Shown: positions 17,503-27,120, numbered from the stretch's first letter. The stretch: 64,000 nt of DNA from JAPLDB01 sp038230515 (GCA_038230515.1 JBBRND010000001.1:1-64000); one strand, 5' to 3'. The notes: generated by a model from the sequence alone, not told the origin. Translations and numbers: made by a program.

Positions 17503-17806
17503 ATGTGTGACGAAGAAGGTGAAGCCATTCCTTCCCGATCACAATGTGTTTACCGTTTCTTACATGAAGTGGAACGGGTTAAGAAACGGAACACTCATGG
17601 ATGCTGCAATCGAAAAGGAATTTGATGCGCTGCTTACTATTGACAAGAAAATTCACAAGCAGCAAAACATTCAAAAGAGAAACCTGATCGTTGTTATCCT
17701 CGACAGCAAGTCGAGCAAGGTGGAAGAGATCAGCAAATTGATTCCGGAATTTCTAAAGCGGCTGCCTGAATTTGAAAAAGGAAATGCGTATTTAATTTCC
17801 GGCTGA
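17483..17806 (+). CDS. DUF5615 PIN-like toxin
   Basis: 107 residues beginning MKILLDECVTKKVKPFL, the usual start of the DUF5615 PIN-like fold in which LLDE supplies a metal-binding Asp. Further acidic residues lie in DAAIEKEFDALLTIDKK (an LTIDK motif standing for the usual LTxDxD strand). Members are presumed RNases held by DUF433 antitoxins. The ATG at 17483 is inside the antitoxin gene (20-base overlap, different frame), so translation is probably coupled. An upstream in-frame ATG at 17441 would add 14 residues before the domain and is less likely. Confidence 0.88.
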   Translation: MKILLDECVTKKVKPFLPDHNVFTVSYMKWNGLRNGTLMDAAIEKEFDALLTIDKKIHKQQNIQKRNLIVVILDSKSSKVEEISKLIPEFLKRLPEFEKGNAYLISG

Positions 17807-17817
17807 TAGTTGATGAA

Positions 17818-18945
17818 TTATTTCGCCAGCAAAATACTATTCACCTTAAAAGATAAATCAGCAAAAAGTATTTTGAAGTTTGCATTACGCTCCAGATGAA
17901 AATGCGCCTTGTTAAACTCCTCCACAAACCGCTCCGAATTATTCTGACTTACAAACGGAGAAAACTTTTTAAACGCTTCCAGTTCCTCTCCTTCAAAACG
18001 GATCATTGTTCGGTCGGCATAATTTATCATTAAACATTCGCGCAGAATATGTAATCCGTTTTGCAGAAAAAGTTTTTGCTCCTCGCGGCTTGTGTCTGCA
18101 AGCTCCTGAGTAAGCTGATTGATGGTAACAAGATTTATTTTCAGGCAGGCACGCATCCATTCAAGGAAACGGTTGTTTTCATTTTGTTCATCATCGTGAT
18201 GAAGAATTAAATTCATTGCCTCTCTGTAATTCCCTCCGCTCTTGTGAGCAATCTTCTGCGCTGCATCTTTGGTGAGCGAATGTCGTTCCATCAGTGCAGG
18301 AATCATTTCGCTGTCGCTGATTCCATTCAACTTTACAAGTTGCGTACGCGAAAGAATGGTAGGAATTATCTGCTCATAATTTTGCGCAACTAAAAAGAAC
18401 AGCGTTTGCTCGGGCGGCTCTTCAATAATCTTCAATAATTTATTCGCAGCCGACAAATGCATTTTTTCTGCAAGCCAGATGATCACAATCTTGTACGATG
18501 CTTCCACGCTTTTCAAACTCAACCTTCGCAGAATGTCGGCACTTTCATCCACAGAAATAATTCCCTGTTTGTTTTCAATGTCAAGCTCTGCCACCCAGTC
18601 ATTAAAGTTCATGTATGGATCTTTCAGCACAGCTTTGCGCCACTCGCTCACGAAATCAATACTCTTCGGCTTGCTTATTTTTTCTTTCGTTGCAACGGGA
18701 TAAGAAAAAGTAATGTCAGGATGAACAAGCTTTTTCATCTTCACGCATGCCGGACACACACCGCATGAATCTTCTCCATTCGCATTTTCGCAAACAAGAT
18801 ATTGAGCAAATGCAGTGGCCAGAGCAAGATTTCCTGAACCTTCTGCACCGAGGAAAAGTAATGCATGGCTCACACGGTTTTCCGAAACCGATTTGATGAG
18901 CCTCTTCTTCCCCTCCTGCTGACCAATAACATCGCTGAATTGCAT
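17818..18945 (-). CDS. holB: DNA polymerase III delta-prime subunit
   Basis: 375-residue clamp-loader subunit. It opens FSDVIGQQEGKKRLIKSV; the P-loop position reads GAEGSGNLAL, where the lysine of a working Walker A is replaced, as expected for delta-prime, which does not hydrolyse ATP. The zinc module is C-(x)n-CGVCPAC. The SRC-like position reads LSRTQLV, and the C-terminal collar domain is present. The start codon lies 54 bases from the divergent pgk start with paired promoter-like elements between. RicT is the next minus-strand gene but is cut off by the toxin-antitoxin pair. Confidence 0.94.
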   Translation of the reverse strand: MQFSDVIGQQEGKKRLIKSVSENRVSHALLFLGAEGSGNLALATAFAQYLVCENANGEDSCGVCPACVKMKKLVHPDITFSYPVATKEKISKPKSIDFVSEWRKAVLKDPYMNFNDWVAELDIENKQGIISVDESADILRRLSLKSVEASYKIVIIWLAEKMHLSAANKLLKIIEEPPEQTLFFLVAQNYEQIIPTILSRTQLVKLNGISDSEMIPALMERHSLTKDAAQKIAHKSGGNYREAMNLILHHDDEQNENNRFLEWMRACLKINLVTINQLTQELADTSREEQKLFLQNGLHILRECLMINYADRTMIRFEGEELEAFKKFSPFVSQNNSERFVEEFNKAHFHLERNANFKILFADLSFKVNSILLAK

Positions 18946-18949
18946 CGCG

Positions 18950-18978
18950 CGAAAATAGCGATTCGCTATTTATCTTCG
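18950..18978. promoter_or_regulatory. Divergent holB/pgk promoter region with inverted repeat
   Basis: Minus-strand TATTTTCG (18950-18957) faces holB and plus-strand TATCTTCG (18971-18978) faces pgk, each one base from TAnnTTTG. Between them is the inverted repeat AAATAGCG-ATT-CGCTATTT (18953-18971), a possible operator. Confidence 0.5.
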
Positions 18979-18999
18979 CGCGCCAATTCAGAAACTAAA

Positions 19000-20214
19000 A
19001 TGAAAACCATTGACGACTTCAATTTCTCCGGACAAAAAGTTTTAGTGCGCGTTGACTTCAACGTGCCTCTCGATAAAAAAACGTTTGCAGTTACTGACGA
19101 TACGCGCATTCGTGGAGCAATCCCTACAATCAAAAAAATTCTTGCAGATGGGGGCTCGGCTATTTTAATGAGCCATCTTGGAAGACCTTTGAAGAAGTTG
19201 AAAGAAGACGGAACTGTTGACTATGAAAAACATTCTTTGAAGCACTTGGTTAACACGCTTTCATCGTTGTTGACTGTTCCTGTAAAATTTGCTGATGATT
19301 GTATTGGTGAATCAGCAAAGAGTTTGGCTGCCTCATTGCAACCAAAAGAAGTTTTGTTGCTGGAAAATCTCCGCTTCTATAAGGAAGAGGAAAAGGGTGA
19401 TGAGGGATTTGCGCAAAAACTTTCTTCACTTGGAACATTTTATGTGAATGATGCTTTCGGAACTGCTCATCGTGCACATGCTTCTACAGCAGTGATTGCA
19501 AAATTTTTTTCAGGAAAAAAATGTTTCGGCTACCTGATGCGTGATGAAATTGCAAATGCAGAGCGGGTGATGAAAAATTCGGAGAAGCCGTTCACCGCAA
19601 TCCTTGGCGGAGCAAAAGTGAGCGATAAAATTTTATTGATTGACTCTCTTTTGTCAAAAGCAGACAACATTATTATTGGCGGAGGAATGGCCTATACTTT
19701 TTTCAAAGCTACCGGAGGAGAAATCGGAAATTCGCTGGTTGAAGATGACAAACTTGATCTTGCAAAATCACTTTTCCAAAAGGCGAAAGACAATAATGTA
19801 AAGTTGTTGTTGCCGGTTGATTCGATTGTGGCAGATAAATTTGATGCAAGTGCAGTAACGGGAGAATCGCAAAGCAATGCAATTCCCGAAGGTTGGATGG
19901 GTTTGGACATAGGCAAAAAAGCAATTGAACAATTCAGCGAAACTATTCTCAACTCAAAAACAATTTTGTGGAATGGGCCAATGGGAGTTTTTGAAATGGA
20001 AAAATTTCAGTCCGGAACAAAGGCAATTGCAAACGCTGTTGCTGAAGCAACAAGTAAGAGCGCGTTCTCTCTCGTTGGCGGAGGCGATTCCGTTGCAGCA
20101 GTAAATAAATTCGGACTTGCTGATAAAGTGAGTTACGTTTCCACAGGTGGCGGAGCGATGCTTGAATACTTTGAAGGAAAAATTTTACCGGGAGTGAAAG
20201 CGATAGAAGATTAA
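19000..20214 (+). CDS. pgk: Phosphoglycerate kinase
   Basis: 404-residue glycolytic enzyme making ATP and 3-phosphoglycerate from 1,3-bisphosphoglycerate. The family signature VRVDFNVPLD is near residue 18; LMSHLGRP, the catalytic GGAKVSDKI, GGGMAYTF, WNGPMGVFE and GGGDSVAA follow in order. Full length for the family. The in-frame ATG at 18865 lies inside holB and adds 45 residues with no homology, so 19000 is used. It is transcribed divergently from holB. Confidence 0.98.
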   Translation: MKTIDDFNFSGQKVLVRVDFNVPLDKKTFAVTDDTRIRGAIPTIKKILADGGSAILMSHLGRPLKKLKEDGTVDYEKHSLKHLVNTLSSLLTVPVKFADDCIGESAKSLAASLQPKEVLLLENLRFYKEEEKGDEGFAQKLSSLGTFYVNDAFGTAHRAHASTAVIAKFFSGKKCFGYLMRDEIANAERVMKNSEKPFTAILGGAKVSDKILLIDSLLSKADNIIIGGGMAYTFFKATGGEIGNSLVEDDKLDLAKSLFQKAKDNNVKLLLPVDSIVADKFDASAVTGESQSNAIPEGWMGLDIGKKAIEQFSETILNSKTILWNGPMGVFEMEKFQSGTKAIANAVAEATSKSAFSLVGGGDSVAAVNKFGLADKVSYVSTGGGAMLEYFEGKILPGVKAIED

Positions 20215-20231
20215 AGTGACAGTTCTCTTTT

Positions 20232-21389
20232 CTAATATCTTAAATCCGTTTCCGTGTTTTCTCCAAAGCCAGTTTCTATTTTCTTAATAATTCCTTTCTC
20301 GTCAATCAAAACAAATGACGGAGATGCCGAGATGAAATAAGCACCTCCAATATTTTCAGAATCTGAAATTGCTTTCACTGACATATTTCTTTTCTTCATC
20401 AATTCTGTAAGATCTTTTTCGCTTGCATCGAGACCAACCAATAAAACTTCCATCTCTTTATTTTCATTTTGTATTTTCTGAATTGTGTTCAGTGTCTTCA
20501 ATCCCGCATAGCTGGATCGGCTGATAAAGCAGAGCAAAACTTTTTTTCCTGCAAATGATTTCAGCGTTGCGCTGTCCGCGCCAATAATTTTTCCTTTAAA
20601 GTCAGGTGCAGTAACTCCTGCCTTAAGATGATGATGATAAACTGTTTCCAAAATATTTCTCAACCGAAAATGCGGAGGAATGTTTTTCAAAGCAAAAGTA
20701 GAGTCATGCGGAGAAGCAGGATTGAATTCTGTCAACTTGAATTTATTTTCCTTCACTAACGAATCGTTGCCGAGTTTCATTACTGTCTTTTCTGAATACT
20801 CCACTGGCAGATATGTCTGCTTGTCAATCAGGAAAGTTTTTTCCTGGCGCTGCCCGTCAGGTTGCGTTGCACGTATTAAATCAATGAGCTGAATTTTAAA
20901 ACACGGTTTGCCGAGGGCTTCTTCTTCTTCTTTTCCCATGCGCACAATAAAAGTTGTTTGCTGAATACGATCTAAACTAAACACCACCTGTGGCAGAAAG
21001 AACGGAGGAAACAATCCTTCGCTTTGAAATGCTCCACGGTAAATACTTTGATTGCTGCTGCGCGAATAAATTATGCCGGTGCTATCACTGCCTTTCAGCT
21101 GAACAAGATCGTTGCTGGTACACAATGTGCCGTCACCGTTATTCATTGTTGTAAAAAACTTGTAGGGAGAGAGTGAATCACCATTAACTTCTAGAAAATT
21201 GCAATCGGAATTTACCGTTACCGGCTTCTTATCATTGAATGCTTTTTTTGAAACAGACATTTTGAAACTACCACCCTGTAGGTTCAGGCATTCGCGAAAA
21301 GATTTTTCAAGAACTTCTTTCGGGTCTTCCTGCGCAAAGACCGAAATACTCAAAAGCAAAAAAACAAATAGGGTGAGTGTTTTTCTCAT
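20232..21389 (-). CDS. Exported thioredoxin-like (TlpA/AhpC-type) protein lacking CXXC
   Basis: 385 residues with signal peptide MRKTLTLFVFLLLSISVFA. Residues 25 to about 250 form a LolA/MucB-like half (FLEVNGDS, FLIDKQTYLPVEYSEKT). From about 258 (GVTAPDFKGKIIG) comes a thioredoxin fold of the AhpC-TSA/TlpA kind, with VLLCFISRSSYAGLKTLN and the cis-Pro loop ASPSFVLIDEKG. Where TlpA proteins have WCxxC this one has SRSSYA, so a dithiol redox role is lost; a binding or chaperone role is possible. The start overlaps the stop of the cvpA-like gene by four bases, so the two are one operon. Confidence 0.82.
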   Translation of the reverse strand: MRKTLTLFVFLLLSISVFAQEDPKEVLEKSFRECLNLQGGSFKMSVSKKAFNDKKPVTVNSDCNFLEVNGDSLSPYKFFTTMNNGDGTLCTSNDLVQLKGSDSTGIIYSRSSNQSIYRGAFQSEGLFPPFFLPQVVFSLDRIQQTTFIVRMGKEEEEALGKPCFKIQLIDLIRATQPDGQRQEKTFLIDKQTYLPVEYSEKTVMKLGNDSLVKENKFKLTEFNPASPHDSTFALKNIPPHFRLRNILETVYHHHLKAGVTAPDFKGKIIGADSATLKSFAGKKVLLCFISRSSYAGLKTLNTIQKIQNENKEMEVLLVGLDASEKDLTELMKKRNMSVKAISDSENIGGAYFISASPSFVLIDEKGIIKKIETGFGENTETDLRY

Positions 21390-21952
21390 TTAGGATCTGC
21401 TTCAGGTTTCGACATTTTTAATTCTGCTCTTTTCTCTTCCCACTTTTCAGTTGCTATTGTCATCCCATCTTTCATTTCTTTCATCACGGGCAATAATGCA
21501 GGAGACATTTTCAGCACAGGGTAATACAAATGCGATTCGGCTTTGGTATCAGAAGACAGGTAATGATGTTTTACATCCAACTGGTTGAAGAAATAAAGAA
21601 TCACGCTGATAATGAAAGCGTATTTCAACAATCCGAATATCGCTCCGAGAATTTTATTGAAGACACCGAGTGCTGCAATGGTCACGAGACCCGTAAATAA
21701 TTTTGCAAGAAAAAATATTCCGACACCAACAAGCGTAAACATGAGTATGGAACAAACTAAGTTGACAGTAAACGGATTCATGTTTCCGATTTTCAGAATG
21801 TACGGCTGCAAAAGATAGCTCAGCTTGAATGCAGCATACGTGCCGAGAAACAGCGCACCGATCACAGCGATCTCGAAAATAAACCCTTTGATGAAGCCGC
21901 GCACGAGACCGATGAGAAGAAGAATGGCAAGCGCGATGTCGAGATAATTCAT
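21386..21952 (-). CDS. CvpA-family membrane protein
   Basis: 188-residue inner membrane protein with four hydrophobic helices. The start MNYLDIALAILLLIGLVRGFIKGF is the usual CvpA opening, and the G-x-x-K-G-F motif is present. The C-terminal tail of about 55 residues is soluble and charged. E. coli CvpA is needed for colicin V production and bile resistance, and its general role is envelope homeostasis. It overlaps the following thioredoxin-like gene by four bases. Confidence 0.88.
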   Translation of the reverse strand: MNYLDIALAILLLIGLVRGFIKGFIFEIAVIGALFLGTYAAFKLSYLLQPYILKIGNMNPFTVNLVCSILMFTLVGVGIFFLAKLFTGLVTIAALGVFNKILGAIFGLLKYAFIISVILYFFNQLDVKHHYLSSDTKAESHLYYPVLKMSPALLPVMKEMKDGMTIATEKWEEKRAELKMSKPEADPK

Positions 21953-22033
21953 TGTGTAATTAACAGGGAGTAAAGAAAAGAACGCTTCTGCAATAAAAAT
22001 ATTTTTCCGCTACCAATTGCCAACTATACCTTG

Positions 22034-22750
22034 TCAATTCATCCCTCTTTCTTTCTTAATGGTTTCGTATGCCTCGTTGATCTTTTTAAATTTCTCCTGC
22101 GCATCTTTTTGAAACTCTGCCCCGAGGTGATGAACTTTATCTGGATGATATTTCATCGCCATCCTCCGGTATGCCTTCTTCACCTCATCATCGGTTGTTG
22201 ATTTTTCGATTTCGAGAATTTTGTAAGCAGCATCTCCATCTTTTACAAACATACTTTGTAAGCTCACATAATCGCGCTCGCTGATACCGATCAATGAAGC
22301 GATCATCTGCAACAGATTTTGTTCGTCTTTGTTCACATGCCCGTCAGCGGCAGCAACACCGAAAAGCAAATGCATCAGTTGCAACCGCGAAGATGAATCA
22401 ATGTTTGTGCGTATTTGGGTACACACTTCGTGCAACTGAATATCCTGCTTCAGAATTTCGCGCAACAATAACATGCGCTGCTTCGTGTGTTCCACCCCGA
22501 ACTGTTGCGTGAAAAATTTTTTCACGTACTCAAGCTCTGTTTTCATTATGCGGTTGTCTGCCTTCATTACTGCTGCACATAAAACAAGAAGTGCTGCACT
22601 GAAATCGTTCGGCAGCGGAGAGGCACCCAGTTTGTAGTTTTGAGTTGCTTCATCGCTGATGGCACCCAAAGCAAAACCGAGAATGCCGCCAATGGGTCCG
22701 CCCATTGCCCATCCGAGCGCGCCCGCAATCCATTTATTCCAACTTGCCAT
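22034..22750 (-). CDS. TerB-DnaJ domain co-chaperone (DjlA-like)
   Basis: 238 residues. A glycine-rich hydrophobic N terminus (GALGWAMGGPIGGILGFALGAI) resembles the membrane dimerisation segment of DjlA. A TerB-like helical domain (about 45-160) has DN and DG metal-type motifs in MKADNRIM and AAADGHVNKDE. The J domain is at the C terminus (AYKILEIEKSTTDDEVKKAY ... HPDKVH), with the HPD tripeptide needed to stimulate DnaK. The order matches DjlA co-chaperones. It is preceded by a clear -7 element, TACTTTTG. Confidence 0.9.
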   Translation of the reverse strand: MASWNKWIAGALGWAMGGPIGGILGFALGAISDEATQNYKLGASPLPNDFSAALLVLCAAVMKADNRIMKTELEYVKKFFTQQFGVEHTKQRMLLLREILKQDIQLHEVCTQIRTNIDSSSRLQLMHLLFGVAAADGHVNKDEQNLLQMIASLIGISERDYVSLQSMFVKDGDAAYKILEIEKSTTDDEVKKAYRRMAMKYHPDKVHHLGAEFQKDAQEKFKKINEAYETIKKERGMN

Positions 22751-22787
22751 AATTTATTATTGGATGCTTTTTTAATGAGAAGGGCGG

Positions 22788-22795
22788 CAAAAGTA
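22788..22795 (-). promoter_or_regulatory. -7 promoter element of the TerB-DnaJ gene
   Basis: Minus-strand TACTTTTG fits TAnnTTTG exactly, 38 bases before the ATG at 22750. No well-spaced TTG is seen. Confidence 0.5.
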
Positions 22796-22914
22796 CAAAG
22801 TCAACGGCCTTATCATGACATTCATGGGCATAAATCATCCGTTCACCAATTATCTCTTGACTAGATCCGCTTTCAGCCCTAAGTTGCATTCACATTCAAT
22901 AAAACACAAATAAA

Positions 22915-23232
22915 ATGAGCACAATAGAAGTACAAGATTTCATTCACGTTTACAGCATGTTCTCTTTTCGTGACGGACGCAAACAACCAGGAATTATTGT
23001 AAACAAATACAATGTTTCTGCCGCATGTGTGGAGTATTTTTTCATCAATCAAAGCGACATGGGTGCTTACCGCCAGGCATTTGAGGGGTACGACCGCGAG
23101 TCATGTACCCGACTGAGCCACCGCATCAGTGTGGACGATATTCTCAACATCCGCCCCGTTTCGTTAGCTGACTACAAAATGACAATGCAATTGCTCGATG
23201 AGCGAAACCAGCAGTTGAGCGCAAACCGATAA
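22915..23232 (+). CDS. Small conserved-looking protein of unknown function
   Basis: 105 residues, soluble, no signal peptide, no recognised domain. The mixed sequence (VQDFIHVYSMFSFRDGRKQPGIIVNKYN...) looks like a compact alpha/beta protein rather than chance: the frame is followed by a strong rho-independent terminator, giving a complete single-gene transcription unit. Its neighbours, a co-chaperone and a T9SS cargo, do not suggest a role. Confidence 0.7.
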   Translation: MSTIEVQDFIHVYSMFSFRDGRKQPGIIVNKYNVSAACVEYFFINQSDMGAYRQAFEGYDRESCTRLSHRISVDDILNIRPVSLADYKMTMQLLDERNQQLSANR

Positions 23233-23261
23233 AACTTAGAACTATATGGTGTGAAAGGAGG

Positions 23262-23288
23262 ACCCTGCATTAAACGGCAGGGTTTTCT
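23262..23288 (+). terminator. Rho-independent terminator after the 105-residue gene
   Basis: ACCCTGC and GCAGGGT form a perfect 7-base stem around an 8-base loop, followed by TTTTCTT. Confidence 0.8.
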
Positions 23289-23400
23289 TATGAAATGCCG
23301 TTTGTCAAGTGCAAGTCATCATTCACGGAATTTCTCTTCTATTACTGAAATTGTTACTATATTTACGTCATTAAACAAGGCGCTGTTTAACTGAAGGAAA

Positions 23401-26400
23401 ATGAAACAGCTATTTATAGGTTCAGTTTTTTCTTTCATGATTGTCGCGGCAATATTTTTTAGCTGCCGTAGTTTTCTATTGTCCTATAACAGCAAGAAAT
23501 TTATTTGGGAAGAAGAGGAAGAAGGCGGCATTCCGTTGCAGGACAGAATGGATCTTGCCATGGCGCAGGAATTTGAAATCACCAAAGAAGTGAGAACCAA
23601 TACGGTTCCACGTGAACGATTAATTGCTGCGAAGGAATATGCAATGCAAACCATACTGCACCCAAAGTACGGCAACAGCACACAAGCCGCCATTGCAGGA
23701 ATAGCATGGACTGAACGCGGACCGAATAATATTGGTGGACGAACTCGCTCGCTTCTCATTGATCCGAATGATGTAACTAAGAAAACCATGTGGGCAGGAA
23801 GTGTAGGTGGCGGTCTCTGGAAAACAACAGACATCACAGTTGCAAATCCTGTGTGGACTCCGATCAACGATCTCTTCAACAACATCGCAGTTACAACAAT
23901 TACATTCAATCCTTCTGCACCAATGACGATGTACTTCGGAACGGGTGAAGGATATTTTAATGCTGATGCGTTGCGCGGACTCGGTATCTGGAAATCTACA
24001 GATGGCGGAGCAACATGGAATCAACTTGCATCAACCAACAACGCAAACTTTTATTACGTGAACAGGATGATCGTTCATCCTTCGGGAGATGTGTATGCAA
24101 CTACACGCAACGGATTATTCCGTTCGCAGGATGGAGGAGTAACTTTCAATCGAGTGCTTGGATCTTCTGCTCCCGGAGGTGCGCCTGTAGACAATTTCAG
24201 TGATGTTGATCTTGCTGCAGATAATTCCATTTGGGCAAGTACGCTTGGAGGAAATGGCGGAGTGTATCGCAGCACAACAGGTAACGGTGGTTCATGGGTT
24301 CAGCTAAATACAGGAGCAAATGGTTTTCCTACTTCAGGATTTGGAAGAGTTGATATTGCGTGTGCTCCATCGAACGCAAGCACTTGTTATGCGTATGTAG
24401 AAAGCGCAAGTGCGCTGCTGAATTTTTATAAAACAACGAACGGTGGAACGACATGGACAACTTGTGCAAAACCCGCTGATGCCGATGGTGGAATTCCTGC
24501 GGCAGACCTTACCCGCACACAGGCATGGTACGACATGAGCATTGCCGTTGATCCTAATAATGCGAACAATGTTTTTGTGGGAGGAGTTGATCTTTTCAAA
24601 TCAACAAACGGAGGAACATCATGGTCGCAGATCGCACATTGGTATGGCGGTTTCGGTTTTCAATATGTTCATGCCGATCAGCATATCGCGATGTTCGAGC
24701 CGGGAAATTCAAGCGTGATTTATTTTGGAAATGATGGTGGTGTGTGGCGCTCAACAAATGCAACAGCTGCTGTGCCAACAATAACAGGAAAAGATAATTC
24801 GTACGATGTGACACAATATTATGGCTGTGCAGTTCATCCTACTGCGTACTCAAATTATTTTCTTGCCGGTGCGCAGGATAACGGTACACACCAGTTCAAC
24901 AATCCAGGAATAAATGCTGTGACAACTGCCACAGGTGGTGACGGATGCCTTTGCCACATTGACCAGGATCAGCCGCAGTACCAATGGACATCGTATGTGT
25001 ACAATAATTACTACCGCTCCACTAATGGTGGTACTTCATGGACTTCAGTAAGTTTTGGCAACACAGGAAGTTTTGTAAATCCTACTGACTATGATAACGC
25101 ATCTAATATTTTTTATGCAGCAATCAGTGCGGGAAATTATATGCGGTGGACCGATCCGCAATCTGGCGCAACGAATGCCACAGTGAACGTAACTAATTTC
25201 AGCGGTTCAAACGTTCGTCATATTTCAGTTTCTCAAAATACTCCGAACAGAGTTTTCTTCGGATTAAGTAATGGTAGTGTGGTGCGAGTGGACAATGCAG
25301 GTTCTGTTGCATCACCTGTTGCGGGAGTTATAGTAGGTACTCCTATTGCCGGGAATAGTGTTTCATGTGTTGCCATTGAAAATGGAAACGACAATCATAT
25401 TCTTGTTACGTATTCTAACTACGGAATTAACAGCGTGTGGGAATCAACAAACGCATTGAGTGGCGCCCCGACATTTACATCAGTAGAAGGAAATCTTCCT
25501 GACATGCCCGTGCGTTGGGCTTTGTTTTCTCCGCTCAATAATCAGCAGGCGATTCTTGGAACTGAAGTAGGCGCATGGTCAACCGATTTATTAAATGGTG
25601 GCGCTACCAACTGGGGTGCATCAAACAGCGGACTTGCAAATACGCGTGTGGACATGTTACAAATTCGTTCCAGCGATAACCTGATTGCTGCGGCAACACA
25701 TGGAAGAGGATTATTTACCTCTGATGTTTTCATGACTCCGTATCCTGATTTCACCGCATCACCAATTATAACTTACACAAACAAGCCCGTTCAGTTTACG
25801 GATGGTTCGTATAAATCAACTTCATGGAGCTGGGACTTTGGCGATGCGGGAAGTGCCGTTACAAAAAATCCAATACACTCGTACACAACTCCGGGACTTT
25901 ACACCATAACTCTTATCATCAACAACAATGGTACTTACACAAAAACAAAAGTCGGTTACGTGCAGGTGTTGCCTGATCGTCCAACGCCATATCTTGTTCT
26001 CAACGGAGATGGGGGAAGCTTTGATGTGAGCCCGCTCGACTTTGGTGCAGAAAATATTTCAGGTACACCGTGGGAGCGCGGCAACTCTGCCATTGCAAAC
26101 AAGAACGGAACCGTAAGCGGATCATCAGCATGGGTTACAGGATTAGCAGCAGCATTGTATGCTGATAATTCTAACTCTAATTTATACTGCCCGAGTTTTA
26201 ACCTGAGTGCAAATGGTGTTTACATTCTCAGCTTTTATGCGAAGTGGAGAAGCGAGCAAGACTATGACGGTTTCCGCGTTGAATATTCTTTAGACAAAGG
26301 AAGCAACTGGACATTGCTTGGAGCGTATGCTCCTCCACAATGGTATAACTTCAACAACCTTGCAGGCGGCTCTGCATTTCCGACCACAGAACCATTCTTC

Positions 26401-27120
26401 TGTTCTGATACCGGCAGCACCTATTACAAACATCAGTTTGATATTTCTGCATTGAAAGGAAACCCGATGGTAGCGTTTCGTTTTGTGTTCAAGAGCGATG
26501 GCTCGGTTGATAAAGCCGGAGTTGCGGTTGACAATTTTGAAATTCAGGGTCCACCTAACACTGCACCGCTTCCTGTTGAATTGTTAACCTTTGCAGGAGA
26601 AGCAAAAGAGAAGTACAACCTGCTTTCATGGACTACTGCATCTGAAATAAACAATACGGGTTTTGAAATACAGCGGAGCGAAAACGGAAATGAGTTTATG
26701 CGCATCGGTTTTGTTACGGGTGCCGGCAATTCCACTTCAACAAAAGAATATTCATTTAAAGATACTGATATTGGAAACGATGTGTTCTACTATCGTTTAA
26801 GGCAGATTGATATTGATGGCGCTTTTAAATTCAGTGATGTAATTGCCATCAGCAATAAGGATAAAACAGCTCTCGCAATTAAATCTCTGTATCCAAATCC
26901 GTTCGATAAACAGATTGGTGTGTTGTTTAACAAGGCGCTTATCGAAACAGCAACGGTAAAAATATTTGATGCGGAAGGAAAGCTGCTGCTCACCGAAATG
27001 TACCCTCCGCAGCGCGACAATATTTTCGTGAACACAGAAAATTTTTCTGCCGGTGTTTATTTTCTGTCTATTGAATCTGGTGAGATAAAGTTGACTCAGC
27101 GAATTACCAAGGTAAAGTAA
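23401..27120 (+). CDS. Large T9SS-secreted sortilin-type propeller, PKD and MAM-like protein
   Basis: 1239 residues. A hydrophobic export segment lies at residues 1-27; it contains a cysteine at 22 but no good lipobox. From about 95 to 770 there are many VPS10/sortilin-type BNR repeats (STDGGATWNQL, TTNGGTTWTTC, STNGGTSWSQI, GVWRSTN), a large beta-propeller. A PKD domain (about 781-860, SWDFGDAGS), a MAM/jelly-roll-like domain (about 880-1065), the fibronectin-like LPVELLTF...NNTGFEIQRS segment, and a type A T9SS sorting domain (YPNPFDKQ ... SAGVYFLSI ... RITKVK) follow. Such proteins are large surface or secreted cargo, some glycan-binding. No enzyme active site is evident. It is convergent with the next gene, with a strong shared terminator between. 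Confidence 0.92.
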   Translation: MKQLFIGSVFSFMIVAAIFFSCRSFLLSYNSKKFIWEEEEEGGIPLQDRMDLAMAQEFEITKEVRTNTVPRERLIAAKEYAMQTILHPKYGNSTQAAIAGIAWTERGPNNIGGRTRSLLIDPNDVTKKTMWAGSVGGGLWKTTDITVANPVWTPINDLFNNIAVTTITFNPSAPMTMYFGTGEGYFNADALRGLGIWKSTDGGATWNQLASTNNANFYYVNRMIVHPSGDVYATTRNGLFRSQDGGVTFNRVLGSSAPGGAPVDNFSDVDLAADNSIWASTLGGNGGVYRSTTGNGGSWVQLNTGANGFPTSGFGRVDIACAPSNASTCYAYVESASALLNFYKTTNGGTTWTTCAKPADADGGIPAADLTRTQAWYDMSIAVDPNNANNVFVGGVDLFKSTNGGTSWSQIAHWYGGFGFQYVHADQHIAMFEPGNSSVIYFGNDGGVWRSTNATAAVPTITGKDNSYDVTQYYGCAVHPTAYSNYFLAGAQDNGTHQFNNPGINAVTTATGGDGCLCHIDQDQPQYQWTSYVYNNYYRSTNGGTSWTSVSFGNTGSFVNPTDYDNASNIFYAAISAGNYMRWTDPQSGATNATVNVTNFSGSNVRHISVSQNTPNRVFFGLSNGSVVRVDNAGSVASPVAGVIVGTPIAGNSVSCVAIENGNDNHILVTYSNYGINSVWESTNALSGAPTFTSVEGNLPDMPVRWALFSPLNNQQAILGTEVGAWSTDLLNGGATNWGASNSGLANTRVDMLQIRSSDNLIAAATHGRGLFTSDVFMTPYPDFTASPIITYTNKPVQFTDGSYKSTSWSWDFGDAGSAVTKNPIHSYTTPGLYTITLIINNNGTYTKTKVGYVQVLPDRPTPYLVLNGDGGSFDVSPLDFGAENISGTPWERGNSAIANKNGTVSGSSAWVTGLAAALYADNSNSNLYCPSFNLSANGVYILSFYAKWRSEQDYDGFRVEYSLDKGSNWTLLGAYAPPQWYNFNNLAGGSAFPTTEPFFCSDTGSTYYKHQFDISALKGNPMVAFRFVFKSDGSVDKAGVAVDNFEIQGPPNTAPLPVELLTFAGEAKEKYNLLSWTTASEINNTGFEIQRSENGNEFMRIGFVTGAGNSTSTKEYSFKDTDIGNDVFYYRLRQIDIDGAFKFSDVIAISNKDKTALAIKSLYPNPFDKQIGVLFNKALIETATVKIFDAEGKLLLTEMYPPQRDNIFVNTENFSAGVYFLSIESGEIKLTQRITKVK

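Noticed and set aside
18865..18999. N-terminal extension of pgk to 18865
   Set aside because: It lies antisense to holB coding sequence and adds residues foreign to phosphoglycerate kinase.
23604..23619. Third parS-like site (GGTTCCACGTGAACGA)
   Set aside because: Only 13 of 16 positions match and the palindrome is broken; it lies in a T9SS gene far from the other two.
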